NCBI GenBank assembly: GCA_013368315.1
Contig: JAACJM010000088.1
Coordinates: 62,001-126,000, forward strand
DNA: 64,000 nucleotides
Reading direction: 5' to 3'
From: Tetrapyrgos nigripes
Lineage: Eukaryota; Basidiomycota; Agaricomycetes; Agaricales; Campanellaceae
Shown: positions 48,530 through 60,576 of the stretch, in pieces
Layout: every line of letters starts with the position of its first letter
Numbering within the stretch: position 1 is the stretch's first letter
Translations under genes and position numbers: made by a program
The notes under the pieces: generated by a model
Databases searched by the model: none
Told to the model about the DNA's origin: nothing
Seen by the model: the letters and a program-made list of their open reading frames with translations, nothing else

Positions 48530-48900
48530 GTGGGGTTGGGGTTGGGTCTTGATTCACCGGGGGCGATGGGGGTTGAGGAACCATTTTCAACTACGTCGGC
48601 GTCGGTTTTAGAGTAGGGACGTATAGAGTCGGGGATGGGTACGGGTACTGGTTCTGGTATGGGTACTGGAAACGGAAACGGAACCGGCACGGCTAAGAAT
48701 CAGAATAAGAATAAGAAAGGAAGTAGACAACGAAAACCAAAGCAGAACCCAAACCCTCAGCCGAGATACAAATACAAACCAGCCTATGAACTTGTTGATT
48801 TGCATAGAAAGTTGGAGAGGGCTGGGAGGGAGACAGGGATGGTTAATCCCGCTCCCGCCCCAACTGGGCGCCAGCTGCCAGGTGAAGGGTGAAGAGGGGA

Positions 48901-49402
48901 CGAGTTACGCGTTGGAGTAAGAATTTTAAAGTCTGGGAGGAGAAAGGGGAAAGGGTGTGCAAAGAAACGGTAACGGTAACGCTGGTGGTGGCGAGTCGCG
49001 ACAGTGCCAATGATAGTAAATGTAATGGTAATGGTGACGACAAAACGACGAAAGCAATATAGGTAGCCACAAGCACTAGCAGTAGCTATAGAGGAGGTTC
49101 AAATCAACTTATCAAGACAAGATGATATCGGTACTAACAAAATTAATAACTTAAAAAGGCAGAGTAAATGCCAGACTCCAGTGTGCACGTCTTATGGGCA
49201 ATTGCAAGAAGAGTAAAAATCAATCAAATAAATACTTAAAACCAACTACTTGTTCCTCGTAGATTCGTACCCGGATTTAAAGTTCATAGCACATCACGCG
49301 AATTCTTCTACAGGTAGGAAAGCATACACTGATACAGCAACTTCAAGACTTAAGAGTAACAACCGAGGACGGTAACAAACAAAAAAAAAACTGCAAGTAC
49401 AA
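48901..49402. other. Spacer between FAD1 copy 3 and K3
   Basis: No coding signal. This is the 3' flank of two convergent units. Confidence 0.4.
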
Positions 49403-51885
49403 TCACCAGATTTGGGGATACGGAGGAAGATAGTCAGCTGGGAGAAGGAACGCATCCATACCATTCTGGGAGAAGGAATTGCCACTCAACGCTTGGTCAG
49501 AAAGCCAAACAGGGAGCTGCTCAGTCGACGTTATTTCAAATCCTCGCCAGATTTGATCGGCTTCAGCAGGGTGAAGCTGATGTTGACCAACATTCTGGGA
49601 GAAGGAATTGCCACCCAACATTTGGTCAGAAATCCGAACAGGGAGCTGCTCGGTCGACGTCATTTCAAATCCCCGCCATATTTGATCGGCTTCAGCAGGG
49701 TGAAGCTGATGTTGACCATGCGGTGGATGCTGCTGGCTATTTGACGGATCTTGGTGAGGGAAGTGTCCGTCATAGATGCTAAAGATATCGGGAGAGGAGA
49801 TAGAGTTGGGACCATCGATGTAAGGATCCCCAGTGTTGAACTGGTATTTGAGGTGAGACTTGAGGTGCGTCATATAGTGATAGACGTGCTTACCAGGGCG
49901 GGACAGAAAAAGCATACAAATTGTGCATCGCCTTGTCCCTTCGCTACGCATGATCTATGTTGCCATACACCACAAGCTGAACACTTGACTGTAGGAGATG
50001 TTCCATCGTCTGTAGGTGTAGTGTTACTGTTAGGTGGGGCAACGACTCGTGAGATGGACATACATACCACTCTGACCACACGTACAGCCAAACTCTTCCT
50101 CCTCCACAATCTCCTTGCAAACCGGACATCTTTCATGTAGGGAGGGTATGAAATGGGAGACGATAGCATTTTCTGCAACATCTGATGTGAGCGTTATTTC
50201 CTCCTTGCGATACCCTTGACATCGATGTACTACAATCCTGAGCGGCCTGGCAGCTTGCTTCCTCGGCATAGCATAGCTGTGATATGACTGCCCTACAGTT
50301 AGGTTGAGATGCTCCCAAAACTCGCGATAATGCTTTGCTACAGCATGTACAGATCGCGAGCCTCTGCTGGATTCTCTCCAGAGTAGTTCTCTTCTGGGAC
50401 TGAGAGAACCTTTGGGTTCACTAAAATTGAGATTCGAGGAGACGTCAGACATGAGGCTTTCGGTATCACCCAAGACATCAGTTGCCGTAGCAGAAGAAGC
50501 CTTTGCAATAGTGGAAGATACTTTCCGATTTCTCACATCAGCTAGAGAATGAGCCAGAGGCCTCTGAGTACATTGTGAGGCAAAACAAATCAGGAATCTT
50601 ACGATATAGAATGCAGGTTGCTTGTTTGAATGTCTGTTACGCTTCAGCTCCTGGTCTAATAAGTGGATGAGATGGTATGACCTACTTTGTCACACAAATC
50701 GTTGAATAACCCCCAAAGAGGGTCGGTATCAGATTCTTCGTGACGGCCACTATCCTCGACCAGAAGAGAGCCAAAATCAGGCGCAATCTTGAGTACATCG
50801 TCATCAGTGATAAATATTTCGATAGACTGCCAGCCAAGGTCAGCGCAAGGTCAGCGTCTCACAATATCCGAGTCAGCGAAAGTACAAACTTTCTTGCTGC
50901 TAGATCCGGCTCGTGCTCCTTCGCTAGAGAGGTAATCTAGACCAATCTGCGGAAACAAAAATCTTCAGGAAACTTTGGGAAAGACGTTTCAGGAATGACG
51001 GCATACCGCAAGTTCGCTGACCTATGAGTTATAGCGCAACACGTTAGCTTCTGCGGACAAGCATGCTAAAGATAATCTGCTCAGAATCTTACAGCCCAGC
51101 AGAAGGATGTCTGAAAGGTCCTTTTCGAGTACTGATGCAAGCCGGCTCTCAACAGACCCTCTTACCGGCGATCCTCTTGTCGGCGCTGGGCAACGCTTCA
51201 GCAGCAATTTCCTCGGTCAAAGTTTGTGCACTCACCGAAATTATAGACAATGAAAGGGCTTTCTGTTGTAAACGATGACACTCCTATCATCTTGAGGAGA
51301 GATGGATGGCTGTAAAGCAAGCCTTGTTAGGCCGGAGTTCGTTGAAAATGTATACTCCGAGATCTGAAGTGACATACAGCAGACGTTGGTTCTGTCTTTT
51401 CTCTTCCTTGAAGTTCTGAGGAAGTTGACGAAGTCGGGTTAGATAACTGAGAGGAGAGCAAAACATATTGGCACCCACCTTCTTCGCTTGAGTTCCTTGA
51501 AACACTTTGACAAGCACAAGACGCTGCTTGTATTTGGCTGAATGGATCCGATACTGTCTTCTACTGGACAACTGATCTAAAAGTTCAATGTTGCTTTGGG
51601 ACACAATCCTCTGAGTACAACGATTGACGACCTGAGAGTCAGTACAAGGACGGTACACAAGTAAACATGAGAACGCACCGGAGACTCAGTTGACCAAGAG
51701 ATGGCTTCTCCTATTCTGGAAAGCAGCCCACTGAAAAGGCTACTTCGTTTACGCCCACGTCCCTGATCACTGTGATTATGGACATCCATGTTCCCTGCAA
51801 CGTTATAGAGATTGCTTTTGACGTAGCTGAAGCCATGAGAATGGGGAAAGAAGCTCGGGGCATTTGACTTGGAAGGATCGGCCAT
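49403..51885 (-). CDS. K3: kinase-like / PHD protein with 43-residue repeat tail
   Basis: Exon plan as in K1, from MADPSKSNAPSFFPHSHGF (51885) to PPYPQIW and TGA (49403). The kinase-like parts, the VSELA microexon and the VLKIAPDFGS word are present. Exon 9 needs a different acceptor (tactcag), because the tcacag used by K1 is tcacaa here. The PHD is compact: KCSACGVWQHRSC with FVCFFCPAL. After the phase-0 intron the tail begins SHLKYQFNTGDPYIDG. It contains two tandem 43-residue repeats (GQHQLHPAEADQIWRGFE... and SDQ..GGNSFSQ), then MDAFLLPADYLPPYPQIW. The tail resembles a Gln/Pro-rich activation segment; no domain was recognised. Confidence 0.7.
49463..49720 (-). repeat. 129-bp tandem repeat in the K3 tail
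   Basis: Two copies (49463-49591 and 49592-49720), each starting attctgggagaaggaattgc, encode 43 residues in frame. They differ at about a dozen positions, so both have existed for some time. Confidence 0.9.
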
Positions 51886-52429
51886 AGAGAAGAGTCTGGC
51901 GGGAGATCGTTGACAGGGAAGGATTGGAGCAATCCAACAGAGCTAGGTGCAAGTAACGGCGAGCGCCAAACACGAGGCATAGCATCACGATTCACGGGAC
52001 AAGCTGTCATGCATGTCATGAAGAGTGGCAGCTAGGCGTGCAGGTCTTCACATAAAAACACCGGGAAACCCCCCAAAGCAGTAGTCGAAAGACGCGACTT
52101 ATTATGTCACGACTACACCGTCAAACCCACATCACCAACCGACTCCATCCTCCAACTTCCCCTCTGGCTATCTCCTAACAGGAAAAATGAAAAATGATCA
52201 ATTGAACTATCTACGCACAAAATGCTCAGGTAAATACTAACAAATATCTACCTCGATAGCTCGTAAAATAAACAAAGAAAATCCAAACCTAAAACCAAAA
52301 CCAAAAAACCGAAAGTGAAACTGAGAAGAAAAGCAACACACATCATATCGTACAGGAATCCATGCAGAAGTCAACAAGTGCGCGTGCTTGCGCTTTACAG
52401 TTTCGGTTTCGGTTTCACCCCTTCCTGAG

Positions 52430-53438
52430 TCACTTGGACAGATGATGATAGACACGGACGAAAAGGCCACCGCTCTCGTATCCTCAAACGATCTCATTAC
52501 CCCCAAAGTCAAAGAGGCCTTGGAGGTCATAGGGCTACAGATACTCATAGGTGTGTTCCAGTGTCTTTTTGGTTTTTACTGTTACTGAAAGTCGATAGGC
52601 AGAACATCTCCATCTCTTTCAACGGTGGAAAGGACTGTACCGTTTTGTTACATCTTTGGGCAGCTGCTTTGGCTAGACAACACTCCACTTCCTCACAATC
52701 ACCTCAAGTTGAAGACGTACATCAAAATCCCAGCCCTATACATTTCCATCCCCTCTCGTTCATCTGGGAAACAGCTAAAGAGTATAACCTCGATTTATTT
52801 CATTGTAGGCCCCCGGAGGAGCCGAGTACGACGGGAGGACGGTAGAGTGTTGTTACGCCTGGGCTCCCTTCGGCTTCGTCCTCGTTGGGTTCTACATCTG
52901 GCTCTGCCTTGAGTTCGGGCCCTACGTCCACGTCCGCGTCCACATCTACGACCAATTCCAACGGAATGGACTACCTAACCAAACCCCCCAAACCGGTAGC
53001 AAATCCAAAGGCGGAGAAGGCATGAGACAGGCTTTCTACAAAGGCAAGCATCCGAATACTACTGGGATTCTTATTGGGACGAAGAGTGATCCGCATGGGG
53101 GTGAGTGGTCTTGCGTCCTTCCTATACCTTCCTTTACTTTACTTTCTTGATACTCTCCTACTCTCCTACTTCCTTTTCCTGTCCCTCCTTTTTTCGAGCT
53201 CTGCCTTCTCCTATCCTATCCTTCCCAATATTTTTTCTTTTCGTTTTCTATATGGCGCAAGACACAATGAACCCGTGCTAACCCCTCTCCCTCTCTTTCG
53301 CCTTCCATCTTTCGTCTTCCGTCTTCCATCTTCCGCCTGGCCTCTTTCGTTTCGCCGTGCAAAAAACCCAAAAAAACCCAAAAAAAAAAAAATCCAAAGC
53401 CAAACTACCCCCCACTGGCACGCTGCCCACCGACCCCT
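52430..53438 (+). pseudogene. FAD1 copy 4, truncated
   Basis: From MIDTDEKATALVSSNDLITP (52447) through an intact P-loop ([20 protein letters not shown]) and the [16 protein letters not shown] segment to the exon beginning ACWHAAHRPL/PTDP (53420). It then stops abruptly at 53438, in mid-exon, where K-gene sequence starts in opposite orientation. Downstream FAD1 exons are absent. Confidence 0.85.
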
Positions 53439-53879
53439 TAGGCAACTGAGAGAAGAGAGCCAGACAAATTGGCACCCACCTTCTTTGCTTGAGTTCCTTC
53501 AAACACTTTGACAAGCACAAGACGCTGCTTGTATTTGCCTGAATGAATCCGGTAATGTCTGCTACTGGCCAACTCAGCTCGAAGCTCGATATTGCTTTGG
53601 GGCACGACCATCTGAGTACAAGAAGATAATCAGTACGCGAACAGTACAGAAATAAACGTATAAACGCACCGGAGACTCCGTTGAACTAGGGATGGCTTCA
53701 CTTATTCTGGAAAACCGCTGACTTAAAATGCGACTTCGTCGAAAACTACGTCCCTGATCACTGTGATTATGGACGACATCCATGCTCCCTGCAACCATAT
53801 TGACGGTGGTATTGACGAAGTATACTTCATGGGAATGCGGAAAGAAGCTCGGGACTTTTGACTTGGAAGGATCGGCCAT
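53439..53879 (-). pseudogene. K5: 5' fragment of a K gene
   Basis: Exon 1 (MADPSKSKVPSFFPHSHEVY, from 53879) and exon 2 (IELRAELASSRHYRIHSGKY, then VFEGTQAKK) are intact with the usual splice sites. The sequence ends inside intron 2 at the junction with FAD1 copy 4. The conserved upstream region with TATAATTATA (54058-54067) is present. Confidence 0.85.
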
Positions 53880-54171
53880 AGAGAAGAGTCTGGCGAAAAT
53901 TCGTTGGCGGGGAAGGATCGGAGCAATCCGACAGATCTAGGTGCAACGATTTGACGGGCGTAGAGCTGCACTGGCAAGAGGGTGAAGAGCTGTTGAGAGA
54001 ACGACAAAAACGAGACATACATCACGATGCACGGTCCATAGAAGCTACGGTCATGGCTATAATTATACGAACCACTGGCAGCTTGATACAGGTTAAGATG
54101 GTGTGCAAGTCTCGACTACTATAATCCCGATAATCCCGACATGTTCCTGTAAAGACACCCAATCTCAATTC

Positions 54172-54500
54172 TAATCGACGAAACAAATCCAGAGAAACTG
54201 CTTTATACTCACAGACACAGAACCAGCTCGCGCGGTATGAATACCTCGCAATCTCAGCTTCATCTTCCCTTCCAAAACACACAACGACCCGGCCCCAACT
54301 GGAAAAGGTAAGCGAAAGAAAGGAAGCGAAAGCGGAAAGAACTTGCGATGTCGATGAACGTCACGATATAGAGAGGGTAGAGGGAAGTCAGATGACCGAC
54401 CAGGAACGCAGCAGAGTGCCTGTCGTAGCCAACATGTGAGACCTAAACGGTGAACTATGAGAAGATGAGCCGTCACTTGGACTTTGAAGAACGAACTGCC
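54172..54500. repeat. Direct repeat left of the PP2C gene
   Basis: Related to 56314-56655. Shared words are gacgaaacaaatccagagaaac, gtatgaatacctcgcaatctcagc and gaagatgagccgtc. It ends in the 3' end of the F-box gene (gaacgaactgcctc), so this copy carries a duplicated F-box tail. Confidence 0.85.
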
Positions 54501-54647
54501 TCTCTAACTTCGTTAGGATCTGGCTGTGAGGGACTAGGACAATACCCTTTCAATTTCAGTACTCGATAATGCTCCGAATTTCTTCTGACTCATTGAAGAC
54601 ATCCAAAACAGCCTTCGTTTCGTTGGCCGTGTCAAACATTGTCATCA

Positions 54648-55944
54648 TCAAAGGGAAAGAAAAACGATCGTAATATCGTCAACACGTCCTTTGGATCTGA
54701 CATTTTCCTGAAAGCCACCAAATACATCAAACAGCAGATCCACGGCCGCGTTAGTTTCGTCTTTCACTGTGTACTTGGTGAGCCATGATGAGAGCGCCTT
54801 TGTGATATCGCCCTTTCCGGTTTTGGCGTAAAGATCAGCAAGTCCGTCGGAAGCCAGTATTAGGATGGGTTTCGTGGTGGAAGCTGAAGGCCGAAGGTGA
54901 ATAATGTCGGCTGCTGTAGAAAGGTACGGTGGTGTCCTATTGCGATCAATGATTTCATGGAATCTATAGTTCTCATGAAACGGAGGGGTGGCCAATGCAA
55001 AAACCCGCTGGGTGTAAATAGCTGGCAGCTTGAAGGGCATGTCACCTAGCGCTGCAGACGAAGATGGTTGGCCACCAAGTCCAGATACTTTGGAAAGGAT
55101 AGCGGTACTGACCTCTGGTAAGAGTGATTAATCCCAATGTCCTATAATCTTTCACGCATTCCTTTTCGTCTGGATGCTCCTCTCTGACACGGTCGACCTC
55201 GTGTTGATTCATGCAATTGTGCTGCTTTGTCAGAAGCTTCACGTCCCATTCTAAGTCTTCGGCGGGTCGCTCGCAAATCACTTATCTTTGAGGATCAGGA
55301 CACATGTAGAATAGGAAACCGGTAATCGGTACGCACATGCTTGACAGTCACCAAGGCTAGCAATATGAATGACCTCGAAAGGGTCGACCAGAGCTAGTAA
55401 CGCCGTTGTACCTGTCCTCCCTCGCAAGACCTTCACTGACGACTTGTTCGTATCAGGATCCCAGATAGCCTGTCTAATCTCATCATCGGTGAGCGTAGCG
55501 AGGTCCTTCCCAGAAAACAAGCCCAGAAGGTCAGAGCAGATGATTTCGTCAACTTGTGCAATGCACTCTTGTAAAATTTTGGCTATCGCCGAATCAGAAA
55601 AAGCTCTCTGCGCCGACCAGATTAGAGGAAATGGACTCTTGGATCTTGGCAGGCAACGTGTTGGTCACAAATTCGACCGCCTCTGTACCAGCGCCATGTC
55701 CTAGGAGCAAGCAAAACCTGTTCAGCAGGAACTTGAAGGGGATAGATATTTTAGAACGCCCACCATCAAAGACGCCGAGAAACTTCCACTTCCCGGTAGG
55801 GAGGATCCAATCTTGGACGAAATGTCTATCTTCAGAGTTGTAGTCAAGGCGAGGCTGAAAAGCGACCGTATCAGCACCACAAACGCGTTCGCTAGACACT
55901 TGGCTATTCTGTGGATAGTATTGCTGCGGAGCCGGCGTATTCAT
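54648..55944 (-). CDS. PP2C-family protein phosphatase
   Basis: Start MNTPAPQQYYPQNSQVSSER. Motifs in order: NSEDRHFVQDW, FLGVFDG joined across an intron to HGAGTEAVEFV (metal-binding Asp), LRGRTGTTALLALVD with IHIASLGDCQA, and TKQHNCMNQHEVDRVREEHP. Then come SAALGDMPFKLPAIY, ILILASDGLADLY and RVDDITIVFLSL before the stop. Exons are joined by GT-AG introns (between 55760 and 55700, around 55600-55520, 55330-55280 and 55110-55060). The Mg/Mn-dependent catalytic residues are present, and the order resembles pyruvate dehydrogenase phosphatase-type PP2Cs, so a mitochondrial form is possible but not shown. It appears intact and is not part of the FAD1/K unit. Confidence 0.85.
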
Positions 55945-56313
55945 GTTGGTCTGAGTGAAAGAAGCTGTTGACCACGCTGTTTTCCAAACTCCGCTTGACC
56001 AGCGTCCTCGTGCTTTGAGCTCTTCTCTCGTTCACTCGTGCTTTCGTTGATTGTTGGCGTACGCATGTCTTCCAGCTTCCCCAATGCCGCGCGTGCTGTT
56101 TTGGGCGGTCATACTGCAAATTCATGTCCCTAACTTTTCTCTTTGGCTTTCCCCATTTTCCCGGTTCTGCTTCCTACAACCCAAAACCTGTGCCTCACCC
56201 ATATCCTGCACTGACCATTGAGGTCATATACAGACGATGAGCCCTAAGCAACAGACGGATGGATGAATGGGTATATGACATGGGAAAAGAATGAAAATTG
56301 ATATAGTTCTAGT

Positions 56314-56655
56314 CGACGAAACAAATCCAGAGAAACCACTTTATACCCACAGAACCTGCTCACGCGGCATGAATACCTCGCAATCTCAGCCTCATCTCCC
56401 CTTCCGAAACAACGACCCGTCCCCAACTGGAAACGGGGAAGCGAAAGAAAGGAAGCGAAAGCGGAAAGAACTCGAGATGTCGATAAAGATCACGATGTAG
56501 AGAGGGTAGAGGGAAGTCAGACGATTGACCAGGAACGCAGCAGAGACGAGAGCTTCGAGCCTGTCGTAGCGACAATGTGAGACCTCAACGGTAAACTATG
56601 AGAAGATGAGCCGTCTTACCAAATGTCACTTGGACTGAGTCGAAGAACGAACTGC
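56314..56655. repeat. Direct repeat right of the PP2C gene
   Basis: Counterpart of 54172-54500. It lies at the 3' end of the F-box gene. The pair flanks the PP2C gene, and unequal exchange between the two copies would delete or duplicate that gene. Confidence 0.85.
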
Positions 56656-57594
56656 CTCCCTTTGCCTTTCAACGACCGACCTGGCCAAATCCCAATATGA
56701 CCACAGACCAGTGACCTCCTCCATCCAGTTTTCAATTGCAAAGCAGGGTAAGACCACTAGTCGTGGATCATAATTCGTCATATTGGCAAGCGCGTTGAAC
56801 TTGGAGCTGAAAACGCGAAGGTCTGCCAACTGTTTCAGGTCAACAGGCTCCGCATCCCTCCCACCGTCAATGCCTATGATAAGACATTCAAGCAACGAAC
56901 ATTGCTGGAATATCCTACCGAAAACATTTCTAGCAAGGATCTTTTCAAAGATCTCGTCTTCAAAAAGACTAAATCTCAGCCAGAAATATAGTGAGACGAT
57001 GGCAAGATTAGGGAAGATTTTGAAATCAATATGAAAGGCGTCTTCAGCTGAGATATCAAGGATGCGTAGAGACTGTCTCCAAGAATGATAAGATGGATAT
57101 GTAGTCACTGTCAGAGTGATTTCGTGGTTGAGGAGGGATAGTGACTGCAGTTAGAACTGTCCTGTGAGAGACTGGGGCCAATGTCTATCCGGCTCAGGAT
57201 CAATGAGCCACCATAACGAGCGCAGGTTTGAGCAAGTTTGAAATATTCTTGTTATGGTACCTTCTGCGATATGTCCGATATCACCTGAGATAAAGAGCGA
57301 CTGAACACGGTCTTGGAAAAAGTCTGCGGGTTTTGCGTCAAAAGTCTCTATGAATTTATGGAATTTAATCCCGGAGTCTAGGAAAACATGGCGATATATG
57401 ATGTAGTCCATCCTAGGCGAGGAGTAGTTAGGAATTAATATGCACGCCGTATATTTCCAACACGCACCATATTTTGACTCGATGGCAGACATAAGACAGA
57501 GCCATCGCGGCGTTCACAGGTCGCTCGGAGTCAACTGAGGCCCATTCAAACACTTCTCTTTGCAATTCACTTGGAAGAGTATCGAAAGTTGACA
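56626..57594 (-). pseudogene. F-box-like protein gene with one in-frame stop
   Basis: Exon 1 starts MSTFDTLPSELQREVFEWAS (F-box-like LPxEL motif) and ends VKIW at a GT-AG intron (gtgcgtgttgg...ctaactactcctcgcctag). Exon 2 reads MDYIIYRHVFLDSG, then FFQDRVQSLFISGDIG and TRIFQTCSNLRSLWW. A TAA at 57153-57151 interrupts the frame, which then continues unchanged as TVTTYPSYHSWRQSLRILDI to SVVERQREAVRSSTQSK. The bases ttctaactgcag at the stop resemble an intron end, but no suitable donor was found nearby. Related agaricomycete F-box proteins have this layout of short F-box plus leucine-rich body. Confidence 0.7.
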
Positions 57595-57889
57595 TGGTGG
57601 TGCAGCGCGAGATGGCAGTTGGGCGCAAGTCTGATGTAATACCGTTACGGTATAATTTAATACGACCGTTTGCTCCTCCTTCCATTCTCCTACACCTGAG
57701 ACAACTAAACGCTATTCATCCACCAAAACCGCAACAACATGGGCTTGCGGCTCATTGCAATGAATACAGGCTACATACGCTAATAATTTGAAAATCAAGC
57801 TTTCATATGAGAACTATCATTTAACTACGACTTCGAAGAAAGGTTGTATCTGTAGAAGGACACAGAGGTGCGTAGTCTCTTCCCATCGT

Positions 57890-59340
57890 CGCCCACAACA
57901 ATATTCAGCCCCAGCGTAGGACGGTGGAAAGTCTGGGGTTCTGGGGGCCATCTGCTGCATCTGGCTCTACGTCCGCGTCCATCTGGGACAAATCCCAATG
58001 GAACAGACTACCTCACCCAACACCCTGACCCTAACAAATCTACGAAGACAAGCATCCGAATATAACTGGGATTCTTAGTGGGACGAGGAGGAGTGATCCG
58101 CATGGGGTGAGTTTCCTAAGTCCTCTTTTGCGTGTTACCTCGTTTCTTGTGTTCGTTTCTCTTCTTCGTTTGTCCTCTTTGTGTCTTTCCTCTTTCTCTG
58201 TATACTGAAACGAAGCTAACGCTGACGCTTAGCTAAAATAACCCACCGCTGCCCCACCGACCCCGACTGGCCCGCATTCGAGAAGGTAATCCTGGTTATT
58301 GATTGGAGTATGGGGATGTCTGGGGAGTTTTTGAGACATCCTTTGTCGACTCCCTCATCTAATCTGACGACGACGATGCAGGGGTATGGGTGATGGACAT
58401 GGCAAGGGGTAGAAAGGGAAGCGGGAGAATGGGGTAGGTGTTGTATGATGACTGGTGAGTATTGTTTTTTTTTTCTTTTCACCATCTTTTCTCAGCTCTT
58501 TTGTTTTACGGTTTCTTCTTTTCCTTCTTTATCTTTTTCGCGCATGGGAGTTGGCTTTGGTGATGAGCGATGGCAACGAGGGAGACGGTACAATTGGCCA
58601 TCGTCGACCTAGGTTCCTATCTTTTTTCTCGTCAATCTATCTCTTCTTCTTGTCTTCTCGTCTTGCACGCACCGTGATTCTAAGCAAGATAACTAACTCT
58701 ACAAATAATCTAGATACACTTCCCTTGGATCAACATACAACGCATTTCCTAATCCTGCGTTGCTCATTCCTCCAGGCTTCATCTTCTCCCAATGAATCGT
58801 CATGGTTGTCAGCGTCGGAAACCTACCACCGCTCCCGCTTCATTAACAAACTCTTCTCCATCTGCACCAACATCCACACCCCGACTTCCACTCTCACTCT
58901 CTACCCTTCTAGTCTCACATCCATGTCAGAGTACTAGTCTGGTCAACTACTTCACGCGGACACATTTAAAGACACAAACTCGGATAAAGGAACCGACATA
59001 GATAAAGACACCGACCTCCTCTCCCCAACAACTATCCTATCAGGACACATCTCCACACATACGAGGGAGGAGGTGGATGTTAGTCCGAGTCCGATTGCTT
59101 TGGAACCTTCTTCTCCAAGTGAGGCGTCGGCTTCGACTTCAGAACCGTTAAGGACTACTCCTACGTCTGCGGGGACGCGGCCGAGCAGTACGAGTACCAG
59201 AGATGGCATGGCCACTTAAGAAAGGAAGTAGGGGACTGAAACAGACTCCTCATAACCCTCAGACGCCGAGCCTACAAACTCGTAGATCTGCATGGACAGT
59301 TGGAGAGGGCTGGGAGAGGGATAGTCAACAGGGTAATGCT
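57890..59340 (+). pseudogene. FAD1 copy 5, truncated and decayed
   Basis: Begins mid-gene near RTVESLG (57920), continues with the [18 protein letters not shown] region (58045-58100), the [10 protein letters not shown] word (58255), [21 protein letters not shown] sequence (58712-58775) and the LERAGRG end (about 59310). The P-loop exon is missing and frames are broken. Confidence 0.8.
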
Positions 59341-59416
59341 GCAAGGACGTGAGGGGGTAGGGCGAATGGGAAGAGAGGGCGAATGTAATCATGTGCGACG
59401 TACATAGATATAAAGT

Positions 59417-60107
59417 GTGACTGACTTATTTCTTAACCGTCCCGACTCTCCTATCATCGTTCTACATATCACTGTCCCGATGGTGCAATCGATTCGCACT
59501 GCCAATTCCAGCAGCGACTGGACTCGGAAAGAGCTTCATGCATACAATATCCGACTCCAGAGACAAGATCACCTCGCCTTCTTCGGTGTCCGAGCTTTGC
59601 CAGAACCCAACGACTCCGAGCTAATTGAAACCATTGATGCTACTGACATAGTCGGGGATCAGAACGCAGAGCTCATTACCCTGTTGGACCTTGCGATGAC
59701 TCACCGTTCTGGTGAATGTGCAGTCAATGACTTTGCTGTGCAACTGTTCAGAGTGTTGGGCTACGTTCATGTGAGCGAGTGGCTCGCAGTGGCTCGCACT
59801 TGCAAGGTTCTAACTCTCCAAATTTGTGGGGAGGTTAGACACGTTAAAATGGATGTCTGCATCGTTGACCGAACTAAAATCAATAATGGGATTATTCTTC
59901 TGTTGCAGGAGGACAAACGAGTCGAGGACGGGGAAAATGCTATTGCTGAACTTCTACTATAGCCGGTTTGCCGAGAACAATGAGAATAGGGAAGCCAATG
60001 GCTCAGAGCCCTTGCTGAAAAGGCCGGTCCGTTCATTCAGCTGCTACGAAGCTTTCAAACCCGTCGCGGCGTTGGGATTCAGTGACTCGGTGAAACAGCC
60101 AATTTAG
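59417..60107 (+). pseudogene. Fragment of a dispersed agaricomycete family, nuclease-like
   Basis: The frame 59417-59962 reads WTRKELHAYNIRLQRQDHLA, FFGVRALPEP, ELITLLDLAM, AVNDFAVQLFRVLGYVH, KMDVCIVDRT and IILLLQEDKR. After a frameshift a second frame continues with NREANGSEPLLKRPVRSFSC and YEAFK. I recognise this as a common repetitive hypothetical protein family of Agaricomycetes. The VDDFAVQLL...DVC.vD...LLLVQEDK order is reminiscent of a PD-(D/E)xK nuclease core (Asp then Glu-x-Lys), which is my inference. It has an internal deletion and a missing N-terminus. Confidence 0.6.
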
Positions 60108-60576
60108 CCAATTTGAGCCGAGTGCGACTGAGACACGTCCCAGTGGATTGAATGCAACAGAGAAGGGAAGTAAAAGCAGAACAAAGAGAGGAAGAAGACC
60201 GGAATACTTACTTCGACCGAAGGCTCAGGATGAGATCATATGCACAGATAGAGGGAATAGATAGCCAGAATCCCGACATGCAACTGAAGAATACTTCTTG
60301 GAATTCTACGATGGCAGATATCGAAAGAAGGCAGGTAATGTACACTGTACAATACAGTAATGCAATAAGCAAAACAAGTTGATAACAAACAGAAATAACG
60401 CAAAAACACGATAGTAACTGGTACTATTCAAAGTCCCATCCAAAACGTTAAGTAAATAAAGACATGATAATGCGAGGTGATTAAGGAACGCAATCCATAG
60501 GGTATTCAGGAACGAAATGCTGTAACCCTGTTTTGGCGAGACAAAATGGAGAAACCGAACCCACAGTTTCTACCAT

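Larger units (their letters stand above)
44990..48900 (+). pseudogene. FAD1 copy 3, pseudogene split by two MITEs
   Basis: Starts near MIDTDEKAA (45005). The P-loop reads NSGKDC instead of NGGKDC. Later pieces are the KGGEGM region (45555), the DVWGFLR word (about 46600), [15 protein letters not shown] (47020) and [18 protein letters not shown] (about 48780). Insertions at 46005-46534 and 47385-48529 interrupt it. Between insertions the low-complexity tail is re-expanded with Asp/Lys-rich repeats. Confidence 0.85.

Noticed and set aside
49830..49951. C2H2-like reading (CTICMLFLS...HVYHYMTHLKSH) at the K3 tail
   Set aside because: It is an alternate frame of the PHD exon plus its intron. The intron gtaagcac...cctcaag joins the PHD frame to SHLKYQF in phase 0, matching the other K genes.
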